Assembly: GCA_000469685.2 (NCBI GenBank)
Contig: LS997563.1
Location: forward strand, 33,071,968-33,135,967
DNA length: 64,000 bases
DNA from: Haemonchus contortus
Taxonomy: Eukaryota; Nematoda; Chromadorea; Rhabditida; Trichostrongylidae
Direction: 5' to 3'
The notes beneath the pieces are model-generated. The model saw only the letters and a program-made list of their open reading frames with translations, did not search any database and was not told where the DNA came from. The position numbers were made by a program, and so were the translations under genes. Shown here piece after piece: positions 9,801 to 23,131 of this stretch (position 1 is the first letter of the stretch; every line of letters starts with the position of its first letter).

Positions 9801-12333
9801 AGCCGTACAAACTTGGAGTGAGACCTTCATCTACTGATTCTTTGAGGCGGTCCTCGACAGACGCGTTCAATTGCCACAAAATGGCGTATATGGGCGTATC
9901 TCTTCTGGATATATGGGAGAATTAAGCTTTTAGAGAACGAGCAGTATGATCAAAGGGATCAGGAATCATCATGCAAGTAATTGTGCTCATGGCTAGGTTT
10001 GCGATCTAATCTGACTTTATTTCGTTACTTCTAAGAAAATAATCGTACAGTCCGTTTCTGAATTGACCATGTAACTTGAAAACCTAAAAATCATAATTTC
10101 ACGAGATAATTCTTTCTTCGGGAAAACATTAGCATGGTCCAATTTCCTGTTTTTTCTCCCAAGAGCAGTTACTGAATGAGTTCATTTATCATTTGAGGCA
10201 ACTGATAGAGAAATTGGCTACGACAAAAGAATAAAAGTTGCGTTAGTCCTTGATCTTTTACAGTGGGTACTGTAATTCAAAATTGGCGACTGAAATTGCG
10301 GTCAGAGAGCGTTTTTAGTTTTTGGGTGCAGAAATCTCAGAGAATATCATACAATCATACCTGCCTTAAAATAGAAAGTTTTTTGGCATGATTCATGCGC
10401 CCACAAAGAAGAAAGGGCAACGGATAAAGGGTTTTGAGAAAATGATTCAAGAACAGGGCCTCACATTACCAAACAATATAAGGTGGCTTATAAAGTGAAC
10501 CCAAAGTTTAAGATACCCTCTAACGTTTATGAATACGAACATAGCCATTCGAGCGTGAAAAGGATTCAAATGAAAAACGCCTCTATCAATGCATCAGATC
10601 CTTTTCAAAATTAAAGGTTGTATTCAAAAATGGACACTGCGGATGAACCAAAGCTCATGAGACGATTTTTGATTGTCGCTCATATTCTGCTTCAGTGACA
10701 GCGTTTCTGGTTACTGTGTGTATGTATATTCAAACGGATACGGTACACTAGGAAGCGGCTCACTGTGACATCAGGGTCCAGTAGCTTCTCCCAGAAAACG
10801 ACGTTGCACTCTCGACACCCGTTCGTGCGCATTCGCGCGCTATGAAGGGAAGGTCTGAATTCCCAGTGGAAGGGAGGGTAGCTCCCGCGTGACCCTTGCC
10901 GCTTGCCGTGAGAAGTCGTAGAAGTCACGTCCCCGCTTGTGATAATAAATGGTCCGAGAACCAAATTTTGATATCCGCTCAAGCCCATCTAGCATTTTGC
11001 CACTCCTAGGTGGGTTTACTTGTACGAAACTCCTAGGGAAGAAAGCACTGCTCTATATATCAGGTGACCATCCTCAGACTTCACAGCTTTCGAGTTTACT
11101 CTGATGACATTGCTGTGTGTTAGAAATGACTTTGGAATCCGTTGAGGAAAGCGAATCTTCGAGCACCAAACAACCGTGTCCTTATCAGAAGTCCTGTTAG
11201 ATAGTAGCCTTAAAAGGTAAAAAGTATGTTAGCCAGTAGGGAGGCACTCCTGACTACCTACTTTCAGACATGTCTATTGGGTCCTTCCATTTGAAAGTGC
11301 ACAGACATTTGAAGGGATGGTGAAAATATAAAAGGTGCACCGGTCTCCATCGTTTATCAGAGGCCAGTGCACAATTGTGAAGAGGAAACTCCTCACTCGA
11401 ATCCATCATGAGCGGGGTCAACATTTGCAGTGCACAACATTCTCGAAGAGCAATGTCGAGAAATTGGTGCCAATGTCAGGGATGGAAAAACAGGCCACTA
11501 AAAGTTTGTAGTGGTACGCAATATTCGCTCTACCGATTCTTGGTCATTTTGTGCTTGAAGGAGTCAAGCGCATGAACGGATTGCCGAACATTTCTCCGAG
11601 AACGGCATCTCCGTTGAGATCGTCTGTCGGATCGTATCTAACGAATCGAGAAGGTGAGAGAGATATGTGCATAGGTACCTCGATTTCTTTTCAAACCACA
11701 AGTTTGAAACCGAAGTGACGCTTGCAACAACAATCTTCTCCGACCTCCAAAGTCACCCGCCACTTTTGAAACTGAAGCTGTACTGGGAACAGGCGGAATA
11801 TGAGTAAACTTGATGTACAGATGTCCTCGTGAAGCCTTAACCAAGATATTACAACTTTTCCTTGGCTAATGTTTCGGATTTGTTGCCTCAGTCGGTGCCT
11901 GGTCGCTTTTGGATAAACTTGTACACAGAATCGTGAACCCGCCAGCGCCAGGTTGGGATGAGGCAGGAAGGAGGCCAGTAGATTTTACTTAGTGATGTTT
12001 TAGCACTCTCATCTGGGGAAAAAAACCTACAGGTGAATTGTATCGGAAACTTTTCGACAATAATATCGGCAAGTACATGGCACACAAGAGCGGGGAGACC
12101 GTTTTTGCTCGTGAGCATGCTGAGCCCCATTAAATCCGAAAAGCGCGGCAGCTTTCTGAAGAAAATCGGTTTCTGGGATCAGCCGCCGCGTTAGCCAGAC
12201 CTACGACCGCATGACCTCAACTGCTAAAGGTCAACTGAAGGTAGGTTTCAAAGGCAACCAATATGAAAGCTGGTTGCTCGTCAAAGCAGACCACCACATC
12301 ATTCTGTTGAGGAAAACAAGCTGCCCAGTGCTA
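9801..12333. other. Gene-free stretch with unassigned ORFs
   Basis: No recognisable gene. A 98-residue minus frame at 10692-10988 lies in GC-rich sequence but has no known motif and no splice context. Frames near 11638-12130 (minus) are equally unassigned. Confidence 0.4.
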
Positions 12334-12826
12334 ACCAGGGAGGGGTAGTCTACTTATCTTGGAACTTTGAATAGAGACCCAGATAAATCGATAGAGTTCT
12401 GAATACTGTTTACGAAAATGGAAATTAAAACTGCAAAATGGTTCTCCTTAAAAAGTTATGGGGGCCCGAATTTTGCTAGAGAGTAGTATCAATTGGAAAT
12501 GCGAACTCCTCGCTTCCATATCAAACGCCCACGTGACCTAGCGGAAGTGGCCTCGCTTCGTGGGCGTAAAATAAGGGGTCCCTCCCCGCCATTGTCCGCA
12601 CTTTTGCAAACTGTTTTTTCATTTTATCAAAGGCTCTTTGAACGTTTTCTGACATTTCTTTAGACAATTGATACTACTGTCGAGCAAAATTCGGGCCCCC
12701 ATACCTTTTTAAGGAGAATCATTTTGCAGTTTTATTTTCCATTTTCGTAAACAGCATTCAAAACTCTATCGATTTATTTGGGTCTGAATTCAAAGTTCCA
12801 AGATAAGTAGACTACCCCTCCCTGGT
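12334..12826. mobile_element. Foldback-type MITE with long terminal inverted repeats
   Basis: The left end ACCAGGGAGGGGTAGTCTAC and the right end are inverted copies. The similarity runs inward about 165 bp on each side (12334-12500 against about 12662-12826), with a few substitutions. The central about 160 bp contains a smaller GC-rich inverted pair (CGCCCACG ... CGTGGGCG). No ORF of transposase type lies inside, so it is non-autonomous. A left-flanking TA and a right-flanking AA make the target duplication uncertain. A short related fragment lies near 48795. Confidence 0.8.
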
Positions 12827-14750
12827 AAGATGCTAATCTTCGCCGGTTTTGGGTAGCAGGCAACGTCGAGTGAACACTGGAATATTAGTTTTTATCTCGT
12901 TTGCAGCTCACGTAACTTTAACTCAGATGAAAAATTTAAGAACCTCGAATGAGATGACCTGATATTATCGCCAAGTCAATACGGAGGCAATAAGAGGCTT
13001 GGATGTATCGGATGAAGGCCGCAATATGCGCGCATACTGCCTGACCGAAAGCAATGTCATTGAGTTTCAGATACCTTTGCACTGTGTTGACAGGGAATCC
13101 ATTGAAAAACAATTTTTCGCAGCAACCTAAACCTTCCCAAGAATTAATAAATCATCTAACAACTTGAAAAAACTCTCCATGTACTCCGCTTTTGTAAACG
13201 CATGGATGTAGCAGGGAAGTATGTAAAATTTAATAAAAAATAAAAATTGAGCCCAGGCAAAGTGTTCATCCTTGAGACGCTACAGCTGCTCATCACTTAG
13301 AGAGAGTTCGGTCGAACATGAGAATTGTGAGATTGTGAGACGGAAACGCTCGAACGCCAGAAAACAATTTCATACTGCAAAACTGACTTCTCAGCTGATG
13401 CTGGTCTCCAAAACTTATAGGGCTTAGAAGGCATTGATTTCGAGCCCAAAGCCATAAGCTTCCATCTATAAATAATGCAGAGGAATTCTTTTTCTGAATG
13501 AAGAGGACACTTTGAACGGCTTCTATTGGTCTCGTCACACAAAACAGCTTCGCACAATCCGAACCCACGTGTATGGCTGGAACTCGCATTCATGTCTACT
13601 TTAGAATGAGTGATGGTAGCTTAATTGTTCTTATAGGGTTTCTTACGGCGAAGTTGCTTTCCCATACAATGAAACATTTCTTACGGCGAAACGAAAGTAA
13701 AGGTCTGCGGTACAGTTTCTGATCCGCTGGTTTCTTCGAACACTTTTCCATGTGGTTTACATGATCCCGTAGCTCCCTCGATTATCACGAGAATGAAATG
13801 TACCGATGGTTAGATGATGCGTAGAAGGCGTTCAACGAGTTCATGGACTATCAAACTTTTGGTTTCTGGAGCAGAGACTAATTACTGCCAGATTACCCAG
13901 AAGACTTTATGCATTCCGTGATTGAAGGCACTGATGACTGACTGTTGATGGAATTCATGTTGTTAATGAATTACTAAGAGTCGAGCTCGAAAAATTTTAA
14001 AAAGTTCTTGGAAATCTTAATGAAACTGATACTCCGGCGCAGACACTTCTAATGACTATTAGTCAAGGACTAGGAACCCTTACATCGAAAACGCAGTATT
14101 TCCAAACAGATAACAACCACGCCTGACTCCATGAACAGTATCAGTGATGACGTATTATACATAAAGCTCTTAAGTCCTGAATAGCCAAGATAAGAGGGTT
14201 ATTAACCAGTTTGCAAGAGATTCGGGAAAAATAAAGGGTAGTAATTCTATCAAAACAACAAAATACAATGCTTGAAGAAGATTATGACGTTCATCGCTCT
14301 GATGTCGCGATGTCACGACGTAGACGTGCGGATTCGAGTCGGTCAATGACCAACAGACGCACCAGACGGAATAGACAATGGTGATTATGTTCTTACTAAA
14401 ACTAAGATTTCAAAAAACTGGCTATTCCGATGCGTCGTGGCGCCTCCATTACTTGCTAGGATGAATTCACCATGTTGTGCATAAAGCAGGCATTGTTTTG
14501 TTTCATCTTTGGTTATATTTATGTTTACTGACTTGTTCAATTAGTGAGAAAGCTAGCATTCTGTAAACATTAACAATGATAGATTACATTTACTACCTTC
14601 GTTGATGACTTAGTTGTGTGTTCCGTTAGGAAATAAAACCATCAGAAATTAGCGGGATATCCGAACAATGCGCGTTTCCCCTGCTTGGGACCTTTTCTTC
14701 TAATATTCATAGATAACATCAGCAGTAAAAAGGAATGCGCTATCGGGAGT
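12827..14750. other. Gene-free stretch with two overlapping ORFs at 13293-13593
   Basis: Two minus-strand frames of 98 residues overlap at 13293-13593. Neither has recognisable motifs; at most one can be coding, and I cannot choose. The rest shows nothing. Confidence 0.35.
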
Positions 14751-14759
14751 CGAAAGCTC

Positions 14760-15655
14760 TTCAGCAAGAGGTGAACCTCTTACGCTTTGAATTTCTTATG
14801 GCGTTAATTTTCTGCTCAACGTTACTTCGAGGAAGGTTCCATCCTTGCAAGAGCTATTCGGGAAATTCGAAGGAAAGACTACGCCAATCGAGCGTTCATT
14901 CTTCGGCTTACACTGGGGTACACTCTCATTCAAACTCCTCTATGGTCGGGTACGGGTAACGGAACTTCTCCCCTATCGCGGCATTATCCCTTGCGGCATG
15001 CGGCAAATGTCACTGCAATTACCGTACTCCCGCCAATCGATAGGACGCGGAATTTTTCGTTGATTGCCTTGCTTTTTTATTAGATTTAATCGTTTTTTCT
15101 TCTGTTTCTTTTTCGTTTTCGTGTTTATTAGACTTGATTAATTAGGATGACCCCTCCTACATAAACGACGATCAAGACCGCATTGGAATTGAGAAGAGCG
15201 GCCAGCCAATTCAAATAATTAAAGGACTCCCTACCTCACAAATTGCGCGCTCCAATCTTCCATCGCAATTCCGCGATAGGCGGCGGGTGCGGAGTCTGCG
15301 ACGCCGTGTTAGGGGAGAAGTTCCCGGACCCGTCGGGTACGAGAGCTCTTTACAGACACGGGGTTGATCAGCGCAGAGAACTTTTTTCTTAATCTTCTAT
15401 GATTGGCGGCTGAGCAGTATCGGCTGGTTTTCGTAGGTATCTATCTATCCGGGGTTGATTCCCCGACTCTACGTGTGATAGTGTTCGCCGCTAGGTGTCC
15501 TCATCGGAGAAGTGATTTGGGAAACGGATGACACCAAATCACTCGAGAAAACTCATGCAAGGATGAAACCTCTCTTGAAGTAACGTTGAGCAGTAAGAAC
15601 AACGCCATGTAAAGTTGAAAGCGCAATAGGTTCACCTCTTGCTGACGGTGCTTTA
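14760..15655. mobile_element. Large foldback (inverted-repeat) element
   Basis: Left block 14760-14860 (CAGCAAGAGGTGAACCT onward) recurs inverted at about 15545-15655. A second block around 14945-15060, including GGAACTTCTCCCCTA, recurs inverted at about 15240-15345. The arms are diverged, with roughly one mismatch every five to eight bases and unequal spacing. The 180-bp centre is AT-rich. Plus-strand frames of 72-74 residues cross the left arm but match no family I know. I read it as an old non-autonomous foldback transposon. Confidence 0.6.
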
Positions 15656-15837
15656 GAAGCACAGTTCTGAGGTACTTTCCTTAAGTTGAAGAGTGAAGAA
15701 TAGTGCATCAGTGGCGAAGAAAGCGAGGAAATTCACCGGCTTTGAAAAAAAATTAGCCTTCCCGAAAGTGGTGAAAATAGATGTTGTAGGAGATTACCAT
15801 GACGGAATTGACATGGAAGGGGTATTTGGACTAGATT

Positions 15838-16020
15838 TCAGGTATTGCAGTTGCGTGAAGAACTAACCACATTGATACAAAATTTTCCGGAACTGCCTTG
15901 TTTTGATCAATGATAGACTTTGGAGCGTTCTTGTAGAAGTGAAAAATGTAATTATAAGCAACTCGAACTTCGGTCGTGGATGCTGAGAAATCTTCGATTA
16001 TAGGAGACAATAGCCGGTTC
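15838..16020 (-). CDS. Possible exon of an unrecognised gene
   Basis: On the minus strand a CACGGTTCAG acceptor near 16022 is followed by an open frame. It reads NRLLSPIIEDFSASTTEVRV, then AYNYIFHFYKNAPKSIIDQN, then KAVPENFVSMW, with a GTTAGT donor near 15855, or read-through to a stop at 15831. The residue composition is protein-like, unlike most frames in this window, and the splice signals bracket it. No partner exon could be identified with confidence on either side. I do not recognise the family; a signal or domain cannot be named. It could be a pseudogene fragment. Confidence 0.35.
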
Positions 16021-16082
16021 TGAACCGTGATCAAAAATAAAGGTACCGAGCAAAAGTACCACGAAAACAGCTCACGAACCAT

Positions 16083-18951
16083 TCGAAAACAAATAATCTT
16101 CTCACAATCAGCCCTCTTGAGTCGGCTAATTGGAATCGATACTGCCGGAAATACAAGTAAGGAAATACATTTGGGCGTCTGTGATCGTATTGTTTTCTGA
16201 TAAGTCCCAAGTAGATCAACTTCGAGAAGTTACTTATTTATGGATAAACCATTTTCCAAGGCTTCAAAAACGCATTTGCTATTATTACGATTATGGCAGA
16301 GCTCTGCAAAAAGGAACAAAAAGGAAGAGGGTTGCAATGGTTCTTTGCTGCAATAGGAGCTCTGCTGAAACGGAACTCATCTCTGCTCTGCTTATTGAAA
16401 CTGTTTACCATGTTTGAGAAGATTGTAGCATAGAGCCGAGGGGTTGTCAGTCGTACATCAAAATTAACGTAGCAGATATGCAAATGAGAAAGCATATAAA
16501 CGAAACTAAATTTCGCTAATTCTAGAAGAGAGAAACCAGCTCAGTTTGCAGTTCCGCTGGCGAGTGAAAAGTTTTAAACCAGTTCTATTACGGAGGATTC
16601 AGAAGAAATATTTAAAAAGCCTTCAGTTCTATCATTACAGACTTCTCGAATGCTTCAAAAAGAAAGGTGAAGTCATTGCTACATAATAGGGAGAAATGTG
16701 AAGTTTGATCAGCTTATGAAATGGGGTTCTCCGACTAACCAACCTATACTATATCACTGTTTTTCATACCAGAGGAAGTCGGTATTAGTTGAACCAAATG
16801 TTTGGCCAAGGTGACTAGTAGTATCTCGGTAGTAATGGCAGCTACATCACTCTACCTTCAACTCACCCAAAATAAGGAGGGCAGAGAAACAAGAACTGGG
16901 ATGTGCTCTCTACACTTTACTTCCATTAAGCATTGCAGTAGCTTTCTGATGACTTCGAATTCCTATACAGTGACTTAAACCGCTAGAGCTTGCACGATTA
17001 AGCGCTTTTGTCCTTTTAGACAAAGCTCTATGCGAGATAACTGACCCTGAGGGAATCAAAGTATTTGTTGACCAGTACGGAAGGCCAATTTTGGGTCCAA
17101 TCCCAGGACCATGCGTGCGATAGTGGACATTTAGCTCAACTTCCCACCCTTACTCATCCTCATCCTGATACTCAGTACCAATTATTTTGACTTTCATTAG
17201 TTTTCGCCATGCTGAACTCACAAAAGTTTGATGACTATGTCAGTACATTATATTATATATTTCCCATATCAAAGCGAGACATCGAGGGACTATAATCAAC
17301 AGAAGTTCGAACGGCAAATCCCCTTGTCATTGCCTTCGCAACCATAGCAAGTCCTATGGAAAGACAGGACGCTTTCCCGAGGTCATCCTTCCTGGTTACC
17401 AACCAGTTTCCAGTTTCCAACGAGACAATGGGGTTCTTCAATGCTTCCGACCTATCGCTTATATAGTGCGATGTTTAAATTTGTTGGAACCTTCCCTAGC
17501 TGCGGTTTATGCTCTGAGCAGCATGGCATAAGCGGAAAATGAAGCAGGTCGGACGAGTCTCACGTTATACACCTCATTCAGCTGTCCTCTCTAGGAATGG
17601 GAAGTAATTGCATGAGGCAGCGTAAGCAGCTAATCAGTCGTTTTCATCCTTATTTTTTCTTGTTCTTTTTAGCTATCTACAATATGCAAACTTAGTCGTG
17701 CACTTTCAGGACGAAGGTCGTTTACTAATAATCAGCACATATTTCCTTTTCAAAATTGGCGACTATACAGTGAACGGTTGCATCAGACTTGCCACCAGAA
17801 ATTAGTTTAGCAGGAACCAGCAAAAGCTGAAAAAGCTTTTCTCGCAAATTTCTACCTTACTGTTTTTTCTGGCCTTCACATCCATTTTTTCTCCCGTCTT
17901 CATTAGCGTGTACACACATTCGTTTGTGTACATTATGAATGGTGTTTTCGTTGCGGATATACTCTAATCTCCTTAGCGAGTTCAATCTCTGATTAAATTA
18001 GATTGATAACACCCCACGATCCTAATCGGCTTCTTCCCCACCTATATTGAGGCACCATTACCGACTGGTGGGGGTAGTAGACCTGGATGTCACCCGACCA
18101 CTATAGGTTAGATGGGTCTCCTTGGTGTGTCTGATCGTCAACTACAATTTTTAGTTATTCGTAAATGTTCGATAGGTACTAAGCCCTTCTGTTTGTTTGT
18201 GATGACTGTGTCGCTCTCTCTGTACAAGTAAAGGCGCGTGAAGTGGCAGGCATGAATAAATAAATAAATAAATAAAAATATGTTTCCTTGGTGCTTTTAC
18301 TTCGAAGATCACAAACGGAGTTCAGTGTACACTGCGTCTATATGTAAGATCAATTGTTTGAGAAATGAGATAGCACTCGAGTTATCCTTCGAGTAAGATT
18401 CGAAAAGTACTGCAGTCTGACATTCGACGAACGGCTGTACTCCATGAAGGAATTAGGGGCTTTCATTGACTCATATAACGCACTTAAAGTGGTCTCCAGG
18501 CACAAATCAGCATTAGTTTTACTTTGCCGCCTTCCCACCTTTCTACAAGTAGTTGTGGAACACTTGAATTCTGAGACTCGATAGCAAACCTGGACTTACG
18601 AGAATGTAGTACAAGAAGTTAACTAATTAGTAAGCATTGAAACTCTTAAGCAAAATTTTGATTATAGCGAGTTAGGGTAAAATGGTGAGGTTGGGATCGA
18701 AGCCCCTCAGTGCTTTCCGCGACTGGTTACTACTTAGTTCTTCTTTTCTTAAAGAGATGAGAAAGTCATAGGCAATGTTCAATGTTCACAGCAGTTAATT
18801 GAAGTTGCCGAAGTATGCCAAAGTATATCGTCAAAGCATCAGGGTACTTTGTTGAGGCATTTATTCACTTGAGAGTGAATCTCGAAATACGAGAGACGAT
18901 ATCTCGCTTTTAAAACATCTCTTGGGAGTTAATAGCAGCAGCCTCGTCAAA
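16083..18951. other. Mostly gene-free stretch
   Basis: Contains an (AATA)n-type simple repeat at about 18256-18280 and a short minus frame at 17253-17441 with a coding-like end (RTSVDYSPSMSRFDMG) but no splice context I trust. Nothing else can be supported. Confidence 0.4.
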
Positions 18952-19190
18952 AGGTGGTATGGGGGAGTGTGAGCCCATATAGCACACGATGCATGGTCCG
19001 GAAATCGAATGCCGTACATGCTCAGGCTACATATGTCTGCCTACTCCCCTGGGTCCGGTAGTTAATACCAGACTCATATGGGAGGATAAAAGCGGTGATT
19101 TGCGCATTAGCTGGCCACCTCGACGATAGACCATATACCTATTCGAAAACTACTACGATTCTGAACACGACTGTCAGAAGTCCCCTTCGT
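18952..19190 (+). mobile_element. tRNA-headed SINE copy 2
   Basis: Diverged head (GCATGGTCCGGAAATCGAAT, a B-box remnant) followed by the family body: CCTGGGTCCGGTAGTTAATA, then CCAGACTCATATGGGAGGAT, then a degraded CTACTACGATTCTGAA tail. The order matches the copies at 28888 and 42882. Confidence 0.6.
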
Positions 19191-19734
19191 TTTCCTTATC
19201 CTTATGCTACGATCAACAACATTCAGCTAATGTAAGGTACTGTTAGCAATTTGATAAGAGAAAAACATAATATGGCGGATAGACAAATTTTGTGGGAGAA
19301 AAACGCAACAGCATAAGAACTCATTGATGGAGAACTCCAGTGGGTAATCAGGGATGTTTTTCGACATCTCCTAAAATGGGACCGTGGTATTCCGCCCCCA
19401 TAAAAAGAAAAACATTGCTTCGATCGAGAAATTCCAAAATAATTTCACCAGAAAAATCCTGATTCGTCACGGTGAATTTCTTTTCTCAAGAGTACCAAAG
19501 ACCGAAATACGGGACAAGTAATTTGATCTTTCTCCTCTTCAGTTCAGATGGACTTTCTTTGACTTATGTATGATTCACTATCTGCTCAGAGAGAGATCCG
19601 CGGTTAATATTTCTCTGTTTTACAGCCCTATTCCATCTATCACCAGGGGCGACTAGCTCAGAATATCTTCTTCCAGACCTAATACCACCACCAGGCGCAC
19701 TTCTTTCACTGTCAGGGCAGGTCCTTCATACCTG

Positions 19735-19861
19735 CATTTCAGCAAATTCAATTGCTTCTCAGGCTCTCGGGCGTCCTTCAAACGCTCTATAGCAAAACTC
19801 ATACAAAACTCGTTAAGAAGGCATAGCCGGTACCATGCTTCCATTTTTTAAAATTGCTGTT
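19735..19861 (-). CDS. Possible exon of an unrecognised gene
   Basis: A minus-strand AATAACAG acceptor (about 19862) is followed by NFKK, an in-frame Met, and EAWYRLCLLNEFCMSFAIER then LKDAREPEKQLNLLKC. A CAG-GTATGA donor follows at about 19733. The frame stays open past the donor to 19653. The segment is charged and helix-like, unlike shadow ORFs. No family is recognised and no companion exons were found, so it may be a remnant. Confidence 0.35.
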
Positions 19862-20263
19862 ATTAAGTCAGTTTCTAGCGTTGCTGGTATCGTATTTGGT
19901 TAGTGGTTTCTAACGTTGTTTTATACAACGTATTGCTGAATAGAAGAATTAATAAATTTCCTACATAGGAGTTTTTAACAATACACATTGATAGATGGTC
20001 TTTGGTAATAGAAGGGAGAATTTTCAAACGCTCTAACAGCTTTTTCTAGCTGGAGACTGGAGACGGAGTAGACAAGGTTTTCTCCTCAATATGAGCTTTG
20101 CCCAAACAAAGGCGTCTAGGCGTCTAGGGGTGTGACGATTAAAGTGAAACGATGGCCCTTGGAGCTTGTTTTGACCGAAATCTAATGCACCTATGTAGCT
20201 ACAACACTGCCCAGTTTAGCGAGCATACATTTGGGAAAAAACATTCAGAAGCTAAAAATAAGC

Positions 20264-20312
20264 TCTAAAAATAAATAATAAAAAAATAAAATAAATAATA
20301 AATAAGTAATCT
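20264..20312 (+). repeat. AT-rich simple repeat (AATA/AAATA)n
   Basis: Imperfect run of AAATAA and AATAATA units. Confidence 0.9.
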
Positions 20313-20720
20313 AGATCAGCGGGCAATTATCATATGAGACGTCACAAGAAAGCCTTCGCTCAAGTTCATCTGGAATCGGACCAACATGGCACGATCTTCT
20401 AAAGAGTAATGTCGACGAGTGGATGGTCATGATGGAAATTCAAGATGGAAATTTAGGCCGACGGATGGTAATGAAGGCGAATTCGATGGTCCAATGTCCA
20501 CCCTGCGCAATTAAACGGCTGGAAAAGTGAAGAGTTAATCGTCAGAGAGTAAACATTGGGGCTTTGTTGACTTCAACTGCCTTAGTCAATTGAATAATTA
20601 GTCCTGTTGTGAACGCTTCCCTAATTATCCAGCCACAGTGGACATCAACATTCTACTTCAAGTGACCAAAGAAAATTTCTGATGCCATATTAATGCGTAT
20701 TTTCTGAGACCCACTTATAA

Positions 20721-21005
20721 GTCACCCATAGATATGGGTCCAACTTGTCTGAAACTGACGAAAGCTCCTTAAGCTTCTTTGCTTCGAATCCGCTCTTCAC
20801 AGACGACCTTCTTTCTATTCTAAAGCAATCATCGTTGAAAACGGAACAGTCACGTAAGCACCGTTTCGCACAAATGATCAAAACTTCGTGGAATTTAGAA
20901 AATTGTCTACTCGTGAGCAGAACTGTCACAATCATATCACTAAGTAGTCTTAATTATGCCACTACCGGGAATTTGCGAATAGACTATTTAGCTCCAATTA
21001 CTAGT
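20721..21005 (+). CDS. Possible exon of an unrecognised gene
   Basis: An open frame follows an in-frame TAA at about 20718 and runs for about 95 codons, through SETDESSLSFFASNPLFTDD and KHRFAQMIKTSWNLENCLL. A GTAAGT donor lies at about 21004 just before its stop. The acceptor is weak. An 81-codon frame on the opposite strand overlaps, so coding status is uncertain. No domain is recognised. Confidence 0.25.
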
Positions 21006-21011
21006 AAGTAA

Positions 21012-23131
21012 TATTCAAAAAAGTGTCTAGTTCAGAAAGTAGCGACGGTAGCAGAAGCAAAAGGACACATCAGTCTCTGAAAATTAATTAATTCTAATTC
21101 GGAGCATTTTCCTACCGTTAGCTCCTTCCGTCCCTGACCGGATTTTACCGTAATAGATTGCTCTATAATAAATTGCTCTATGTTCTTGAAACTATACCTG
21201 AAAAGAGCAGACGGATGTTATCGTACTAGACTACTTTATAATATAATAAATTGCTTTATGTTTTTTTTTGGAACACTGCCCAAAAATGGCAGAAAAAAAG
21301 TTAATGGCATCTAACTCCATCAGAAAGTACTTGCCACGCGGGGGTGAGGTCAGCAATTCTGGCAGTCCCAGAAGTTTTAGTTAATCATGCGAATGGAAAC
21401 ATAAAACAACGAATTAAATATATGTAGCTGAGACGCTATTAATTACGGCACCACAACACGGTCAAGTAGTAGCCTAAGGTCCCAATGGGAATTGAAATGT
21501 ACTGTCGCTTTTGAGTAAGCAGTGATCTTTGCTGTATAAACTTCACTGAATACAAGAGTACAAAGAGTAAACATGAAAATAAGGGCACCACAACTCTATA
21601 TAACAGTTTACGGCATAGGTTAGGCAAGCTATGAATTCGTCCTCAAAAATTTTATGTGATCATGGTATAGGGACACCAAAAAAGACCATGGAATATCAAG
21701 TGACATGATTAAGTAAAGCATAACAACATAATGAATGAGTGAGACGTTTGCTCGAGATTAGAGCTGAGATATACTCACAGAAGCATGAGCCCGTCGTTAA
21801 CAAGAACTTTAATCCCCCTTAAGTACTTTCCATCCCTAAGGAGTCTCATCTCGGAGGAGGGTTCGCAAAAATTGATATGGACAAACTTGACTAATTGTTT
21901 TCCGTGTTGCTTTGTTGTTCTCCAATTTTCATTTACCGAAGGGGTTCTTTCAATTTTGGAAGGTAGAATGTTCTAGATCCCAAAACTTAAGGCTTCATGT
22001 CGGCCCTGAGGAAAGAAGACGAGGAAGAAGGTGACGGCAAGAAGGCAGTCACCTTGTGAATCAATATGATGTCGGCCTTTTAAGAAAATCTATGAGGCTA
22101 ACAAAAGGAGACCACAAACAAAATTCACTCTTGGCTGTTCATCTGTCGGTTACCTTAAAATAGACGATTTATCTGGTTCCTGAAATCGTTTGTTTGTGTG
22201 TCTATCAAACTCTAACTCGCTCACTATCCGCAGAAACCACCCATCTAGAATTGGTCTGACTGCGATTTAGAAATGATAGATTAATCAAGGGAGTGATGAA
22301 CAGCTGTTCATTCCCACTAGTATATGGGACGTTCCCTTACATTTAAAGCCCCTTCATCAGTTTCACATGAGTACATGCTAGTGGTGGCCACGTAACTTTA
22401 GTAGAAGAAAAGCGGTTTGATGATTCCTGAGGAAACTCTCTGCACTAATCAGAGTAGGAAGAACGAGGGGTTCCATTTGAATTTAATCAAAATGAGGAAA
22501 AATGTTGCTGAATACGTCTATGTGCCCGCTTCAGGAAAAAATTAAAGAGTAGTCCCCGAAAAAGGGGGCTCAGGAAGTTTCTCAAAACCTGTGCTATTCG
22601 GACATGGAAGCATGGAAGTAAATTCATGAAAATGATAGAAAATGTCGATTGGATGCCCAAGCCCAATTTCAACAAGGAAACCAATGCGTTCCGAAATGAA
22701 AGCGATCTACGATCCCACCCTTTGAGATTGCACGATTATCAACCGACGTCAATTAGCCGTCGAGGCAGAAACAAGTGAGGCGTCTCCGAGAGGTAAGCTT
22801 ATACCGCCTGAGTGGAATCGTATCAGGAACTACGTCAGAGCATAGGATTGTAGTGGAAGTTTCGACGATCTTCAACTGAATTCAATCCTCCTCGACAGAG
22901 ATGCTACAAAATGCTTGGGCATCGGATCACTAACTGCTAAGGCCATTAATTCCATTTCACCTAATACATCTCTTGGTGAACACTGATCGTATCTGCACCA
23001 AATTTAGACTTGAGGCATCAATGTTCATGCAATTACCCTAGAAAGTCCTCTCCAAAAAAAGATCTCATTCTGTCTTGTTGAAATTTCACGGATATCCATG
23101 TAATTACATTATGGCGAACATAATGTAATTA
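21012..23131. other. Gene-free stretch with a local duplication
   Basis: ATAATAAATTGCTCTATGTT near 21164 recurs as ATAATAAATTGCTTTATGTT near 21243. No gene or element is otherwise seen. Confidence 0.45.

Noticed and set aside
13293..13593. Two overlapping 98-codon minus frames
   Set aside because: They overlap almost fully in different frames, with no motif or splice evidence to choose either.
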